NCBI RefSeq assembly: GCF_028288465.1 | Contig: NZ_JAQBNR010000043.1 | Location: forward strand, 62,001-126,000 | Length of the DNA stretch: 64,000 nt | Origin: Ferruginibacter sp. | GTDB taxonomy: Bacteria > Bacteroidota > Bacteroidia > Chitinophagales > Chitinophagaceae | Direction: 5' to 3' | Part shown: positions 1 through 9,299 of the stretch, piece after piece | Numbering within the stretch: position 1 is the stretch's first letter | How the letters are laid out: every line of letters begins with the position of its first letter | Program-made: the position numbers and the translations under genes | Notes under the pieces: model-generated | Told to the model about the DNA's origin: nothing | The model's database searches: none | The model's input: only the letters and a program-made list of their open reading frames with translations

Positions 1-634
1 TATCATTTATGAACTATTGTGGTTTTTGCAGGGCGATACCAATATCGATTATTTAAAACAACACAACGTAAAAATATGGGATGAGTGGGCGGATGAAAAT
101 GGCGATCTTGGTCCGGTATATGGCAAGCAATGGCGTAGCTGGCAAGGTGCAGATGGAGTAGAGGTGGACCAGGTAAAAGACCTGATTCACCAGATTAAAA
201 CAAACCCCGATAGCCGCCGCATGATCATCAGCGCCTGGAATGTGGCCGATTTGCCAAAGATGAAACTGATGCCTTGTCATTGCCTGTTTCAGTTTTATGT
301 CGCCAACGGAAAATTAAGTTGCCAGTTGTATCAGAGAAGTGCGGATGTCTTCCTTGGTGTACCTTTTAATATTGCTTCTTACGCTTTGTTAACGATGATG
401 ATTGCGCAGGTATGTGGACTTGAACCGGGGGAATTTGTGCACTCATTTGGCGATGTGCATTTATACAATAATCATTTCGAGCAGGCAGATTTACAATTAA
501 GCAGAACACCTTTCCCTTTACCACAAATGAAAATAAATCCGGCTGTGAAAGATATATTCGATTTTACATTCGAAGATTTTGAATTGTTGAATTACCAGAG
601 CCATCCGGCGATCAAAGCGCCGGTGGCGGTGTAG
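1..634 (+). CDS. thyA: Thymidylate synthase, 5'-truncated by window edge
   Basis: Makes dTMP from dUMP using methylene-tetrahydrofolate, in the cytoplasm. The reading frame is already open at base 2 (residues [13 protein letters not shown]), so the gene starts outside the window. The TTG at 17 is not a start. About 210 residues are visible against about 264 for E. coli ThyA, so roughly 54 N-terminal residues are missing. Visible signatures are [28 protein letters not shown], the nucleophile loop [17 protein letters not shown] and [12 protein letters not shown]. folA follows about 100 bp downstream on the same strand, the usual thyA-folA pairing, because DHFR regenerates the folate oxidised here. 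Identification is secure. Confidence 0.97.
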   Translation, partial: IIYELLWFLQGDTNIDYLKQHNVKIWDEWADENGDLGPVYGKQWRSWQGADGVEVDQVKDLIHQIKTNPDSRRMIISAWNVADLPKMKLMPCHCLFQFYVANGKLSCQLYQRSADVFLGVPFNIASYALLTMMIAQVCGLEPGEFVHSFGDVHLYNNHFEQADLQLSRTPFPLPQMKINPAVKDIFDFTFEDFELLNYQSHPAIKAPVAV

Positions 635-637
635 GCC

Positions 638-663
638 CTCCAACCCTCAGGGGAACTTTGGAG
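638..663. repeat. Small hairpin between thyA and folA
   Basis: The 3' flank of thyA contains CTCCAA (638-643) and TTGGAG (658-663) as inverted arms around a second small stem, CCCT-CA-GGGG. It could be a weak transcript end or a REP-like unit. There is no clear T-run directly after it, so termination is uncertain. Confidence 0.35.
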
Positions 664-735
664 CGGGCAATTTGCATGTCAATTGTTTCGCTCTAAAAAT
701 TCAGCTGTTTTTAAAAAGGGATAAAAAAGATTGTT

Positions 736-1290
736 ATGATTAATGAAGGAATAAATAGAGCAGATTCAAAAAATCCCTCCCTGGAAGAAGTGAGGCCGAC
801 CATCGCGATGATAGTAGCCGCCTCCGAAAACAACGCCATTGGAAAAGACAACCAGTTGCTTTGGCACTTACCCAACGACCTGAAGTTCTTTAAAAATACA
901 ACCTGGGGTTTTCCGGTCATTATGGGCCGTAAATCATTTGAGTCGGTAGGCAAGGCATTGCCAGGCAGAACCAATATTGTGGTGACCAGCCAGCAAGACT
1001 GGAAAGCGCCTGATGCCATCAGGGTAGCATCCATCGAAGAAGGAATTCAACAAGCCATTGCGAAAACTAACAGCAAGTTGATTTTTATCACGGGTGGCGG
1101 TGAAATTTACAAACAGTCGATGGATATTGCCGATTCTATTTACATGACAAGGGTGCATGCGCAATTAGAAGGAGATACTTTTTTTCCGGTGATTGATGAA
1201 AATAAATGGACGCTGGTGTCTAATGAAGATTTTGATGCAGACGAAAAACATGCTTATTCCTACAGTTTTCAAATCTGGAAGAAAATATAA
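736..1290 (+). CDS. folA: Dihydrofolate reductase
   Basis: Reduces dihydrofolate to tetrahydrofolate with NADPH and works with ThyA upstream. The core is standard: IVAASENNAIGKDNQLLWHLPNDL-type N-terminus with the substrate Trp/Asn loop, the NADPH-binding stretch PVIMGRKSFESVGKALPGR, FITGGGEIYKQ, and the C-terminal strand YSFQIWKK. From the ATG at 736 the protein is 184 residues, slightly longer than the usual 160 or so. GTG at 790 and ATG at 808 are alternative starts, but starting at 808 would cut into the first beta strand. The 3' end is shared with, or abuts, the next gene. Confidence 0.95.
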   Translation: MINEGINRADSKNPSLEEVRPTIAMIVAASENNAIGKDNQLLWHLPNDLKFFKNTTWGFPVIMGRKSFESVGKALPGRTNIVVTSQQDWKAPDAIRVASIEEGIQQAIAKTNSKLIFITGGGEIYKQSMDIADSIYMTRVHAQLEGDTFFPVIDENKWTLVSNEDFDADEKHAYSYSFQIWKKI

Positions 1291-1333
1291 TGCTACAAAC
1301 AAGAGTTATCATCTACCATTCATAAATCATCAC

Positions 1334-2131
1334 TTGTATTCAGCTTTTCAATTAGCAAAAAAATACCTTCACTATTATTTAACTGCATCCAATGGAAAGG
1401 GCCATGGTATTCATTCTCCTTTTGTATTTGATTTTATAACGCATGTATTGACGGATAAAAAACAATACGATTGTTACAAGGAAATTGAAGCAAAAAGGAA
1501 GCAATTAAAACAGGATAACACCGTAGTTAAAGTAGAAGATTTTGGTGCCGGATCTGGTAAGATTAAATCCAATCAGCGGGTTGTAAAAGCGATTGCATCG
1601 TCTTCCTTAAAACAACCCAAATACGCACAATTGCTGTTTAGAATGGTGCAATATTACAAACCGCAACAGGTTCTGGAACTGGGCACCTCGCTTGGCGTTA
1701 CCACTGCATACCTGGCGAGTGGAAATTTGGCTGCAACTATTTATACCTGCGAAGGCGCGGAACAAATAGCAACCATTGCACAAAATAATTTCAACCGGCT
1801 GTCGTTAAAAAATATTGTTTTGGTGACAGGTAACTTTTCAACAACATTGCCATCGTTGCTGGATAAAATGAACGTTGTTAATTTTGCCTTTGTGGATGGC
1901 AACCATCGTAAAGAACCAACGCTGCAATACTTTCAGCAATTGCTAAACCATGCTGCTAACGATACAATACTGGTGTTTGACGATATTCACTGGAGCGCTG
2001 GAATGGAAGAAGCCTGGGCTGAAATTCAACAGCACCCGGCCGTTACCCTTACAATTGATCTTTTTTTTATTGGCATTGTTTGCATCAGCAGCGCTGTTAG
2101 AGTAAAGCAGCAATTTGCCATTAAGTATTAA
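1334..2131 (+). CDS. Class I SAM-dependent methyltransferase (O-methyltransferase-like)
   Basis: Predicted methyltransferase of unknown substrate. About 265 residues from TTG 1334. Motif I (LELGTSLGVTTAYLA) lies at about residues 113-127, an acidic motif FAFVDGNH at about 185-192 and VFDDIHW at about 214-220, a layout like that of O-methyltransferases. The frame is open further upstream (ATG 1250, inside folA), but a TTG start gives the N-terminus MYSAFQLAKKYL, which looks like a natural beginning and avoids a long overlap with folA. An ATG overlapping the folA stop (1290) is in another frame and closes after 11 codons. Likely co-transcribed with folA. Start choice is uncertain; the family call is firm. 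Confidence 0.8.
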   Translation: MYSAFQLAKKYLHYYLTASNGKGHGIHSPFVFDFITHVLTDKKQYDCYKEIEAKRKQLKQDNTVVKVEDFGAGSGKIKSNQRVVKAIASSSLKQPKYAQLLFRMVQYYKPQQVLELGTSLGVTTAYLASGNLAATIYTCEGAEQIATIAQNNFNRLSLKNIVLVTGNFSTTLPSLLDKMNVVNFAFVDGNHRKEPTLQYFQQLLNHAANDTILVFDDIHWSAGMEEAWAEIQQHPAVTLTIDLFFIGIVCISSAVRVKQQFAIKY

Positions 2132-2209
2132 CAGTTGTACAAAAGATGTTTTGCTTACTAAAAGAGTGCATCACAACGCTAAAGGACTGGCATCATAACG
2201 GTCACGCAT

Positions 2210-2237
2210 TTTGGCAAACCATTTTTCGTTACCTTTA
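2210..2237 (+). promoter_or_regulatory. Possible Bacteroidota promoter for the pnt operon
   Basis: TTTG at 2210-2213 is followed after 16 bases by TACCTTTA at 2230-2237, close to the Bacteroidota TTG / TAnnTTTG pattern though with A instead of G at the last position. It lies 18 bp upstream of the pntAA ATG. Inferred from pattern only. Confidence 0.3.
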
Positions 2238-2255
2238 ATTTAATTATTTCTACTT

Positions 2256-3380
2256 ATGATCATTGGCGTTTTGAAAGAACCAGCTCCCGAAACCAGAGTC
2301 TCTTTACTTCCCGAACATGTAACCTTTCTGAAAAAATGGAATGTGGATGTGTTGATTGAAGATAACGCCGGCGCTACGGCTTTCGCCTCCAACAGCGGTT
2401 ATGAAGCAGCCGGTGCTACGATTGTTTCACGCAAACAAATTCTTGAAACAGCGCCCATCATTTTATCCATCAGCAATTTTACCGGGGAAGATATTGCTGC
2501 ACTTAATGAAAATGCCATTGTATTAGGCGTATACCAGCCTTTGTTTCATTATCAGGAAATCAGAAACTGGGCTGCAAAAGGGCTGACAGTTTTTAGCATG
2601 GATATGCTGCCGCGGACAACCCGTGCGCAAAGCATGGACGTGTTGAGCAGCCAGGCAAATATTGCCGGTTACAAAGCCGTACTTACAGCCGCTAATTTAT
2701 TTCCCAAATATTTCCCCATGTTTATGACGGCCGCAGGAAGTATACCTCCGGCAAAAATGCTGATACTCGGTGCAGGTGTCGCAGGATTGCAGGCAATTGC
2801 TACCAGCAAAAGGCTGGGTGCGGTTGTGGAAGTATTTGATACCAGACCAGCCGTAAAAGAAGAAGTGATGAGCCTGGGCGCCAGGTTTGTAGAAGTGGAA
2901 GGTGCTGCAGACGCCAGCAAGGCAGGCGGTTATGCCGTTGAACAAACAGCAGAGTTTTTACAAAGACAAAAAGCAAAAATTGCAGAGAGTGTGGCCAAAG
3001 CAGATATCATCATAACCACGGCGCAAATCCCAGGAAAGCCAGCGCCGGTATTACTTACAACCGATATGATCAATGCCATGAAAAACGGTTCGGTCATCAT
3101 TGATCTTGCAGCCGCAACAGGCGGGAATACCGAGCTTACCAAAAATGATGAAACAGTCCATCATAACGGAGTTAGTATTGTGGGTACTTCAAGATTGCCA
3201 GGAACGATGCCATCGGATGCCAGTAAATTATACGGAAAAAATATCCTTAATTTTTTACAACTCATCATCAATAAAGAAGGACAACTGAATTTAAATTTTG
3301 AAGATGACCTGGTGAAGGGAACCTGCATTGCGCATGACAAAGCGGTAACGAATGAAAGAGTGAAGACACTGGTTGGATAA
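2256..3380 (+). CDS. pntAA: NAD(P) transhydrogenase subunit alpha part 1 (NAD-binding domain dI)
   Basis: Cytoplasmic NAD(H)-binding part of the proton-translocating transhydrogenase, which uses the proton gradient to reduce NADP with NADH. 374 residues, with the alanine-dehydrogenase/PNT N-terminal domain (start MIIGVLKEPAPETRVSLLP), the signature PRTTRAQSMDVLSSQANIAG at 119-138 and the Rossmann loop LGAGVAGLQA at 171-180 followed by VFDTRP. The membrane part is a separate gene 50 bp downstream, so this is the split-alpha form seen in many bacteria. First gene of a three-gene operon. Confidence 0.95.
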   Translation: MIIGVLKEPAPETRVSLLPEHVTFLKKWNVDVLIEDNAGATAFASNSGYEAAGATIVSRKQILETAPIILSISNFTGEDIAALNENAIVLGVYQPLFHYQEIRNWAAKGLTVFSMDMLPRTTRAQSMDVLSSQANIAGYKAVLTAANLFPKYFPMFMTAAGSIPPAKMLILGAGVAGLQAIATSKRLGAVVEVFDTRPAVKEEVMSLGARFVEVEGAADASKAGGYAVEQTAEFLQRQKAKIAESVAKADIIITTAQIPGKPAPVLLTTDMINAMKNGSVIIDLAAATGGNTELTKNDETVHHNGVSIVGTSRLPGTMPSDASKLYGKNILNFLQLIINKEGQLNLNFEDDLVKGTCIAHDKAVTNERVKTLVG

Positions 3381-3430
3381 AGAGGTTAGCGCTGCGGCGA
3401 AAAAATATATTACATCAAGAGCATTGAATT

Positions 3431-3745
3431 ATGGAAAGTATTTTAAATTTTATTTCATCTAACCAGCAGATTATCTACATCGTAATCCTGATGATTTTTG
3501 TTGGCATCGAAGTGATTGGTCATGTACCAAGCGTGCTGCACACGCCGCTGATGAGCGGTGCCAATGCTATACATGGCGTGGTAATCATCGGTGCCATCAT
3601 TGTAATGGGCAAAGCCGAAACTGATAATTACCTGGCCCTCGGTCTGGGCTTTTTAGCGGTGATATTAGGCACCTTAAATGTGGTAGGTGGTTTTGTGGTA
3701 ACCGATAGAATGCTGGAAATGTTCAAGAAGAAAAAAGCATCCTGA
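3431..3745 (+). CDS. pntAB: NAD(P) transhydrogenase subunit alpha part 2 (membrane domain)
   Basis: 104 residues, almost all in hydrophobic helices (about four crossings, e.g. QIIYIVILMIFVGIEVI and LALGLGFLAVILGTLNVVG). The segment HVPSVLHTPLMSGANAIHGV is typical of the dII part contributed by the alpha subunit. It forms the proton channel with PntB. It sits between pntAA and pntB on the same strand, with 50 and 114 bp gaps. Confidence 0.93.
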   Translation: MESILNFISSNQQIIYIVILMIFVGIEVIGHVPSVLHTPLMSGANAIHGVVIIGAIIVMGKAETDNYLALGLGFLAVILGTLNVVGGFVVTDRMLEMFKKKKAS

Positions 3746-3859
3746 TAGACCAGCATGCACAAAGAGTTTACTCAAATGCAAATGATCAAAAAATATTAAA
3801 CACATAAACACAACCTTCTCCATTTACCCTTTTTTGAAAAATAAGTGGGGCCTTTATTT

Positions 3860-5296
3860 ATGGAACTAAACTTACTCACAATTTGTTACCTCATAGCATC
3901 AGTAACATTTATCCTCGGGTTAAAAATGTTGTCCAATCCTGTCAGTGCCCGTAGAGGCAACCTGGTAGCGGCTTTTGGAATGACAGTCGCCATTTTTGCC
4001 ACCATTTTTTTATATGAAGACAATGGGGAAAAACTACACAACTATGTTTGGATATTTGCTGGTTTAATCATCGGTACCATTGCAGGTACCCTGGCTGCAA
4101 AAAAAGTAAAAATGACGGCCATGCCGGAAATGGTAAGCCTCTTTAACGGAATGGGTGGCGCCTGTGCCGCATTAATTTCGGCCGCGGAATTTTATCATAT
4201 TTATGAACTGCATAAAGATTCACCTGCCACCGCATTTGCTGAACTTGCAACAGTTGGCCATTATATCACTATTGTAGCAGGTGCTATCATCGGTACAATT
4301 TCTTACACCGGCAGTATAATTGCCTGGGGTAAATTAAACGGCAGGATAAAAGATTATTCATTTAATGGGCAACACATCGTGAATATGTTTGTGCTTGTGC
4401 TGGTAATTGTTGCAGCAGTCTGGGCCTATCAGTCTACACTTGGTAATATCCTTATACCATTTATGCTCATTGGTTTTTTTGCACTCATCTACGGCGTTTT
4501 ATTTGTAATGCCGATTGGCGGTGCGGACATGCCGGTAGTAATTTCTTTACTCAATTCCTTTACTGGTGTGGCGGCTGCCTGCGGCGGCTTTTTATATGAT
4601 AACAAGGCCATGCTCACAGGCGGTATTTTAGTAGGCGCTGCCGGAACTCTGCTGACCATCCTGATGTGTAAAGCGATGAACCGGTCTTTGACAAATGTGC
4701 TGATTGGATCTTTTGGCGGCGGTAATAAAACAACCGCGGTTGAAGGTGCAGCGGGCCCCCAGGGAAATTACAAAGAAATCAGCCTGGCAGATGCTGCCAT
4801 GGTAATGGCCTATGCAAACCGGGTAATGATTGTACCAGGCTACGGACTGGCAGTGGCGCAGGCCCAGCATACATGTCACGAACTGGAAAAGATACTGGAA
4901 GAAAAAGGGGTAGAAGTCCAGTACGCCATTCACCCGGTAGCAGGCCGTATGCCGGGCCATATGAATGTTTTGCTTGCAGAAGCAGATGTGAGCTACGATA
5001 AATTGCTTGAAATGGAAACGGCCAACGACGTTTTTAAAACAACGGATGTGGTACTGATACTGGGTGCCAACGATGTGGTTAATCCGGCTGCCAAAAATGA
5101 TGCGCAATCTCCTATTTATGGCATGCCGATACTGGAAGTAGAGCAGGCCAAAACCGTAATTGTAAATAAGCGCAGTATGAAACCCGGTTACGCAGGCATA
5201 GAGAACGACCTTTTCTTTCAACCCAAAACCTCCATGTTATTCGGTGATGCCAAAAAAGTATTGCAGGATCTTTGTACCGAAATAAAGGCAGTTTAG
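3860..5296 (+). CDS. pntB: NAD(P) transhydrogenase subunit beta
   Basis: 478 residues from ATG 3860; a GTG at 3845 is possible but less likely. The N-terminal 270 or so residues are membrane helices (dII). The C-terminal domain dIII binds NADP(H), seen in IVPGYGLAVAQAQH, HPVAGRMPGHMNVLLAEADV and LGANDVVNPAA. With pntAA and pntAB it completes the enzyme that links the proton gradient to NADPH supply. Length and motifs are those of the family. Confidence 0.95.
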   Translation: MELNLLTICYLIASVTFILGLKMLSNPVSARRGNLVAAFGMTVAIFATIFLYEDNGEKLHNYVWIFAGLIIGTIAGTLAAKKVKMTAMPEMVSLFNGMGGACAALISAAEFYHIYELHKDSPATAFAELATVGHYITIVAGAIIGTISYTGSIIAWGKLNGRIKDYSFNGQHIVNMFVLVLVIVAAVWAYQSTLGNILIPFMLIGFFALIYGVLFVMPIGGADMPVVISLLNSFTGVAAACGGFLYDNKAMLTGGILVGAAGTLLTILMCKAMNRSLTNVLIGSFGGGNKTTAVEGAAGPQGNYKEISLADAAMVMAYANRVMIVPGYGLAVAQAQHTCHELEKILEEKGVEVQYAIHPVAGRMPGHMNVLLAEADVSYDKLLEMETANDVFKTTDVVLILGANDVVNPAAKNDAQSPIYGMPILEVEQAKTVIVNKRSMKPGYAGIENDLFFQPKTSMLFGDAKKVLQDLCTEIKAV

Positions 5297-5403
5297 TAAT
5301 GGCACTTTAAACATATAATAGCATAAAATCCTTTTTTCTTACCGCAGAATGCCGTAATTTACATACAGCATCTTAACCTTTCACCTCCTTAAAATTGATT
5401 GCC

Positions 5404-5832
5404 ATGCTTAAAGTTGCCGATATTTTAAAAAACAAGGGAAAAAACGTTTACTCAGTAACACCTGATACCTCTGTGTATGACGCACTTACCATTATGGGCC
5501 AAAAAAATATTGGCGCATTGATGGTTATAGAAGGTGAAAAACTGAAAGGGATTTTTTCTGAAAGGGATTATGCCCGTAAAGTGGTGCTGGTTAACAGAAC
5601 ATCCAGGGAGACCATGATCAGTGAAATTATGACAACCAATGTAATTACGGTATCGTCTTCAGATAGCATCGATCATTGCATGGAACTCATGAGCGGCAAA
5701 AAAATCAGGCACCTTCCTGTATCAGATAATGGCAGTGTAGCAGGCCTTATTTCTATCAGTGATGTGGTTACAGCCATTATCGAATCGCAGAAGGAAACTA
5801 TCTCTTATTTGCACAATTATATTTCCCAGTAG
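5404..5832 (+). CDS. CBS-domain pair protein
   Basis: 142 residues from ATG 5404 (TTG 5395 is an in-frame alternative). It consists of two CBS domains in tandem, roughly residues 5-60 (KGKNVYSVTPDTSVYDALTI, then GIFSERDYARK) and 70-130 (IMTTNVITVSSSDSIDHCM, then GLISISDVV). Such stand-alone Bateman modules bind adenine nucleotides and regulate partners. It follows the transhydrogenase operon on the same strand after 107 bp, so an energy-sensing role is possible, but the partner is unknown. Confidence 0.85.
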   Translation: MLKVADILKNKGKNVYSVTPDTSVYDALTIMGQKNIGALMVIEGEKLKGIFSERDYARKVVLVNRTSRETMISEIMTTNVITVSSSDSIDHCMELMSGKKIRHLPVSDNGSVAGLISISDVVTAIIESQKETISYLHNYISQ

Positions 5833-5996
5833 TAAATTTTGTAAACAGCAGGTTTTTAAAATGATGGCTTTGAGGCCAAATGGGAATTCTATATTTTGAC
5901 ATTTTCGCCAGAATTCGGCATATCAGACCTGTTCTCTGCACCATCGGATTTTTAAGTTTATGCAATGGTCTTTATTTAACGAAAGCTGTTTTCTTT

Positions 5997-7094
5997 TTAC
6001 AATATTTTTTGTTGCTGCAACAAGGCAAAGCGGCCCAGCATTTCGAGCATGCCGCCCTGTGCTACCAGGTTAAGCGTGTGCTGTTTTCCCATCAGACCAT
6101 CATCGTTTTTATTTGTATCCAGTGCGGCATCAATGCAGTCTTTAAAGGCAAGGATATATTTTTTATCAGGGTTATATTTTAGCAAGTGTTGATACGCTCT
6201 CAACAATACAGCACTAAACCAGTAGTCATCTTTAAAATGTTTATTGGCAACAAAAAAGCCCACGGAACTATCCGCAATGGCGGTAGCCTGCCGAAGGTAT
6301 TTTTTATCATGCGTACATTCATACAGGTAAACATTTGCCTGCAACATGGTGCCGGTGTTATAGGAATATTCCTTTTTATCAACCCGGTAATTATCCGTTT
6401 TAATATTATCGTAATACAGACCTGAAGGCGACCTGAGATTTGCATTTACCCAATTGTACAACAGCAAAGCGGTATCAAGATAAGCCTGTTGTTTCGTTGC
6501 CTGGTACAACTGCAGCGCTAAAATAATTCCAGGTCCGTTACTGCAGGTATTTTTTGATTTTTTATTATCTTCCTGCCAATACAAACCGCCGCCAGTAAGC
6601 GTATCGTAAGCCGACATTATAAAACGGTAAATTTCTTTTCCTGTTGCCAGCCATTGTGTTTGCCTCGTACGTTTAAAGGCATCCATAGCCGTAATCCCAA
6701 TCCATTGATTGTCGTCGTAAAAGCGGCTGCCTCCGCCCAATGCCATTGCATAGGATGCATACCCGGGCGCAGGCGGAAATGTATTGTGGTATTTTTCAAT
6801 TATTATAAAATCGGGTTGCAACAAATCTGGTTTACCCAGTAATTCCATTTCGTTATCTGCCTGTAATAAGGCGCAAAGCGGCCATAAAAAAGATACAGGT
6901 CTTCCATCTTTTTCCGGTTCAGCAGTTTCTTTATAAAAGCCGGAACTATCAATAAAAAAATGCTGGCGGATGCTTTGGTGAAGCAGCTCCATTTGTTGTT
7001 TATAATTTTTTACCTGTGCCTGTGCTGTAACACCATACCAACAAAAAAACAGGAAAATAATCAGTCCTTTAAAATTCAGTTGACTGCGTTGCAT
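5997..7094 (-). CDS. Glycoside hydrolase family 76 (alpha-1,6-mannanase-like), secreted
   Basis: 365 residues with an N-terminal signal peptide (GLIIFLFFCWYGVTAQAQ). The (alpha/alpha)6 fold typical of GH76 is suggested by repeated helix pairs. The neighbouring aspartates expected at the active site are in FYDDNQWIGITAMDAFKRT. Other family-like stretches are GGGLYWQED, YSYNTGTMLQANVYLYE and GGMLEMLGRFA at the C-terminus. It probably attacks alpha-1,6-mannan of fungal or bacterial polymers in the periplasm. It stands alone, convergent with the CBS gene, with no SusC/SusD genes nearby. Confidence 0.85.
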   Translation of the reverse strand: MQRSQLNFKGLIIFLFFCWYGVTAQAQVKNYKQQMELLHQSIRQHFFIDSSGFYKETAEPEKDGRPVSFLWPLCALLQADNEMELLGKPDLLQPDFIIIEKYHNTFPPAPGYASYAMALGGGSRFYDDNQWIGITAMDAFKRTRQTQWLATGKEIYRFIMSAYDTLTGGGLYWQEDNKKSKNTCSNGPGIILALQLYQATKQQAYLDTALLLYNWVNANLRSPSGLYYDNIKTDNYRVDKKEYSYNTGTMLQANVYLYECTHDKKYLRQATAIADSSVGFFVANKHFKDDYWFSAVLLRAYQHLLKYNPDKKYILAFKDCIDAALDTNKNDDGLMGKQHTLNLVAQGGMLEMLGRFALLQQQKIL

Positions 7095-7255
7095 TGTGAT
7101 TTTAAATTAGAAAAAGGGTTGACAAATAATAGTTCGTCTTACCTGCAAACTACCATAAAAATTGGTACTATCATGTTTCTTTTCATTCATTTGTTATGCA
7201 TTTTTAAACAAATCGGTTTAACATCTGAAGACTTTCTTGTTAAGTTATTTTTTAA

Positions 7256-7603
7256 TGGAGGCTATCAACATTCAGTTTCAATCACATTCAGTACCGGCTG
7301 TCCGAAGCTCCCGAAACCGGAGCCTTTGGCCACGGCGGGCCTGCCGAAACGGCATTTATCATGAGCTTTGCGGTGGACTATGAGTGCACACTGCTGACAG
7401 AGATTTACACTGCTGAATGCTTAGAGGAATACCTGCCTTATACATTGGCAGACCCTGATTTTCCGGAACAGGACGGCCCCAAAGAAATGGAAGGAGTGTT
7501 CTATAATCCACCGGTACATAAAGCACCCTAAGTCATTCAGCAAAAATATAAGGACAACTTTGTTACTTATGGTGTAACAACGTTAAGGCTGGAAGAACAG
7601 TAA
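7256..7603 (+). pseudogene. Broken gene of unknown family with an in-frame stop
   Basis: A frame without start runs from about 7256 through a TAA at 7529-7531 and on in the same frame to a second TAA at 7601-7603. Composition on both sides of the first stop looks protein-coding: SFAVDYECTLLTEIYTAE and FPEQDGPKEMEGVFYNPP before it, QQKYKDNFVTYGVTTLRLEE after it. An ATG at 7361 would give a 56-residue product. I do not recognise the family. It sits between GH76 and a GNAT gene in a gene-poor stretch that holds another broken gene, so decay is the simplest reading. Confidence 0.4.
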
Positions 7604-7646
7604 TAAAAAACGCGTTTAAACTGCTTAGCGAATGCGGGCGCCTCAA

Positions 7647-8102
7647 TCAAACCGCCAGTTCCTTTTCAAAACAAACGCTGTTTGTCATGCTTTGATACTG
7701 GCCGTAGTTGGGAATTATTTTATAGTTGCTTTTCTTGTACAAGGCAATTGCTTCCGGCTGATTTTTGCCTGTTTCCAGTACACATTTTTTATAGCCCAGC
7801 TCGACGCTCCAGGTTTCAAGCATTTGCAGCATGGCCGATGCAATGCCTTTACCACGGTAAGCGGGTAAAACAAACATGCGCTTTACTTCCATCGTATCCG
7901 GGTTCAATTCCCTGATGGCCCCGGAACCAGCCGGCACATCGCCATCATAAGCCACCAGCGCATATTTTATGGTTGCGGTTTTGTTAAACTGTGCATAAAA
8001 TGCATGCTCATCACCGTCGCGGATTTTTAAGTCTGCGTCTAATTGTTGTACCAACTCCCGGAAATGACTGTCATCCGAATTTGTTCTTTTTATTGTAATC
8101 AT
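7647..8102 (-). CDS. GNAT family N-acetyltransferase
   Basis: 151 residues, the usual size for one GNAT domain. The acetyl-CoA loop is clear in FVLPAYRGKGIASAMLQMLE (about residues 76-95), followed by strand YKKCVLETG and the C-terminal helix and strand AIALYKKSNYKIIPNYGQY. The N-terminus MITIKRTNSDD begins the fold directly, supporting this start. Substrate unknown (small molecule or protein N-terminus). Single gene. Confidence 0.88.
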   Translation of the reverse strand: MITIKRTNSDDSHFRELVQQLDADLKIRDGDEHAFYAQFNKTATIKYALVAYDGDVPAGSGAIRELNPDTMEVKRMFVLPAYRGKGIASAMLQMLETWSVELGYKKCVLETGKNQPEAIALYKKSNYKIIPNYGQYQSMTNSVCFEKELAV

Positions 8103-8741
8103 AATAGAATTAGGCTGAAAAAAACAGGCGACCAGCAGCCCGTTTTCTGCTATTTGCTAAAGTAACAAAATTAATACAACACATAAGAGCATATAAAATT
8201 GTCGTTGTTTATTTGACCTCATGGATTTCTAAATTGGCCATTTAGTAGTTGAGACGTTAAGCTTAGAAATAGAATGATGTCTTTGCGACTAAACGCATGT
8301 AATGAGTTGCGGCCTGACGACGCAACAATTTTAATTGTAGGATAATCCTTTCATAAAAACAACTGTAAGTAAAATTATTCGATGTATTGAGTCAGGTGAT
8401 TTTTAACCTGGCCTTTACCGTTCTTCGGCTAAATGGCGGGTTTAATATTGGGTAACATTCAGGTAATGTGCCTTTATATATCCCGTAACATTTATCACAA
8501 CGGATTATTATCAAAAGAGTGCCCATTTTGTTTCCAATTATGTGATCAGTTTTGCCAATAAAACCTACATCAGAAAAGATACTGCTGCAGTAAAAACAAA
8601 AGGAGTTCACCGCCATTGAAACAGTTGTATTTTTTATTTGGGAATTGTAAAATAAAAGGTACTTTCTTTTCCTTCTTCAGATTACAGCTATATTTCATAC
8701 CTCATGGCAATATTGAAGTGTAAGTGAATCGAATGGATGAA
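8103..8741. other. Gene-poor stretch next to decayed genes
   Basis: No convincing gene. A 74-codon minus-strand frame (8392-8616) has two CxxC pairs (CFYC and CDKC), which could mean a small zinc-binding protein, but its composition and C-terminus look random and it lies beside a clear remnant. I would not annotate it as a gene. Confidence 0.5.
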
Positions 8742-9059
8742 TCAATTCCAATAACGATTTCCGTTCAGCTCTGTGGGAGCGTATCCCCGGGTTTTTTCAG
8801 CAGCTACGCTGATAGACACAAAAACTACCTGGCTGTTGATCGTACAGATTACATCAGGTGATAAACCAAGTACATTGTTAAACTCATTTTTTACTTTCTC
8901 AACTGCCTGCAGGTGAGTATTTCACTTGTGATATTGCCCGATTGCAGTCTGCACCAAATATTTCGTCTGATTGTTGAAGATTTTATGATCAAAGGTTACT
9001 GTTTTAGTTGGACGCCATTCATTGTAGCTGTATGGTGTAAAAAATTCAACCACCAGATC
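8742..9059 (-). pseudogene. Remnant of a PAS-domain sensor (histidine kinase type)
   Basis: On the minus strand the frame from 9059 to 8742 is interrupted once by an in-frame TGA (8922-8924). The part after the stop reads VLGLSPDVICTIN, VFVSISVAAEKTRGY and then APTELNGNRYWN, which matches the start of a PAS domain. The part before it (VTFDHKIFNNQTKYLVQTAI) resembles the last strands of a preceding PAS domain, and the linker (QAVEKVKNEF) the helix between them. There is no start and no kinase domain. I infer a fragment of a multi-PAS histidine kinase destroyed by deletion and point mutation. Confidence 0.55.
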
Positions 9060-9299
9060 TCAGTATACGTTGAAGCATTTACCATTGATGTTTCCCAACA
9101 ATGATTCACCCGGTTTAATGCGGAGTGTTGAAAAATTTCCCCTTAAAAATTATGTTGCATTCCCCAACCGGTACTGTAAAGTATTTGTCCACCCATATTT
9201 GCGACTGATTAAGGGAGCTGAATGTTGGCAGGTATTTGGTAAGTATACCTCCGTAAAATAATAACCTGAAATCAATTTACTCTTTTAACGGTTCAAATA

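Noticed and set aside
17-634. TTG at 17 as start of a 205-residue protein
   Set aside because: The frame is thyA and is already open at the window edge with conserved residues before 17.
1290-1325. ATG overlapping the folA stop
   Set aside because: Closes after 11 codons and is not in the methyltransferase frame.
4628-5221. 197-codon frame opposite pntB
   Set aside because: Shadow of pntB; Cys/His/Tyr-rich composition and no domain.
8392-8616. 74-codon minus frame with two CxxC pairs
   Set aside because: Only circumstantial zinc motif; beside a pseudogene and no clear start signals.
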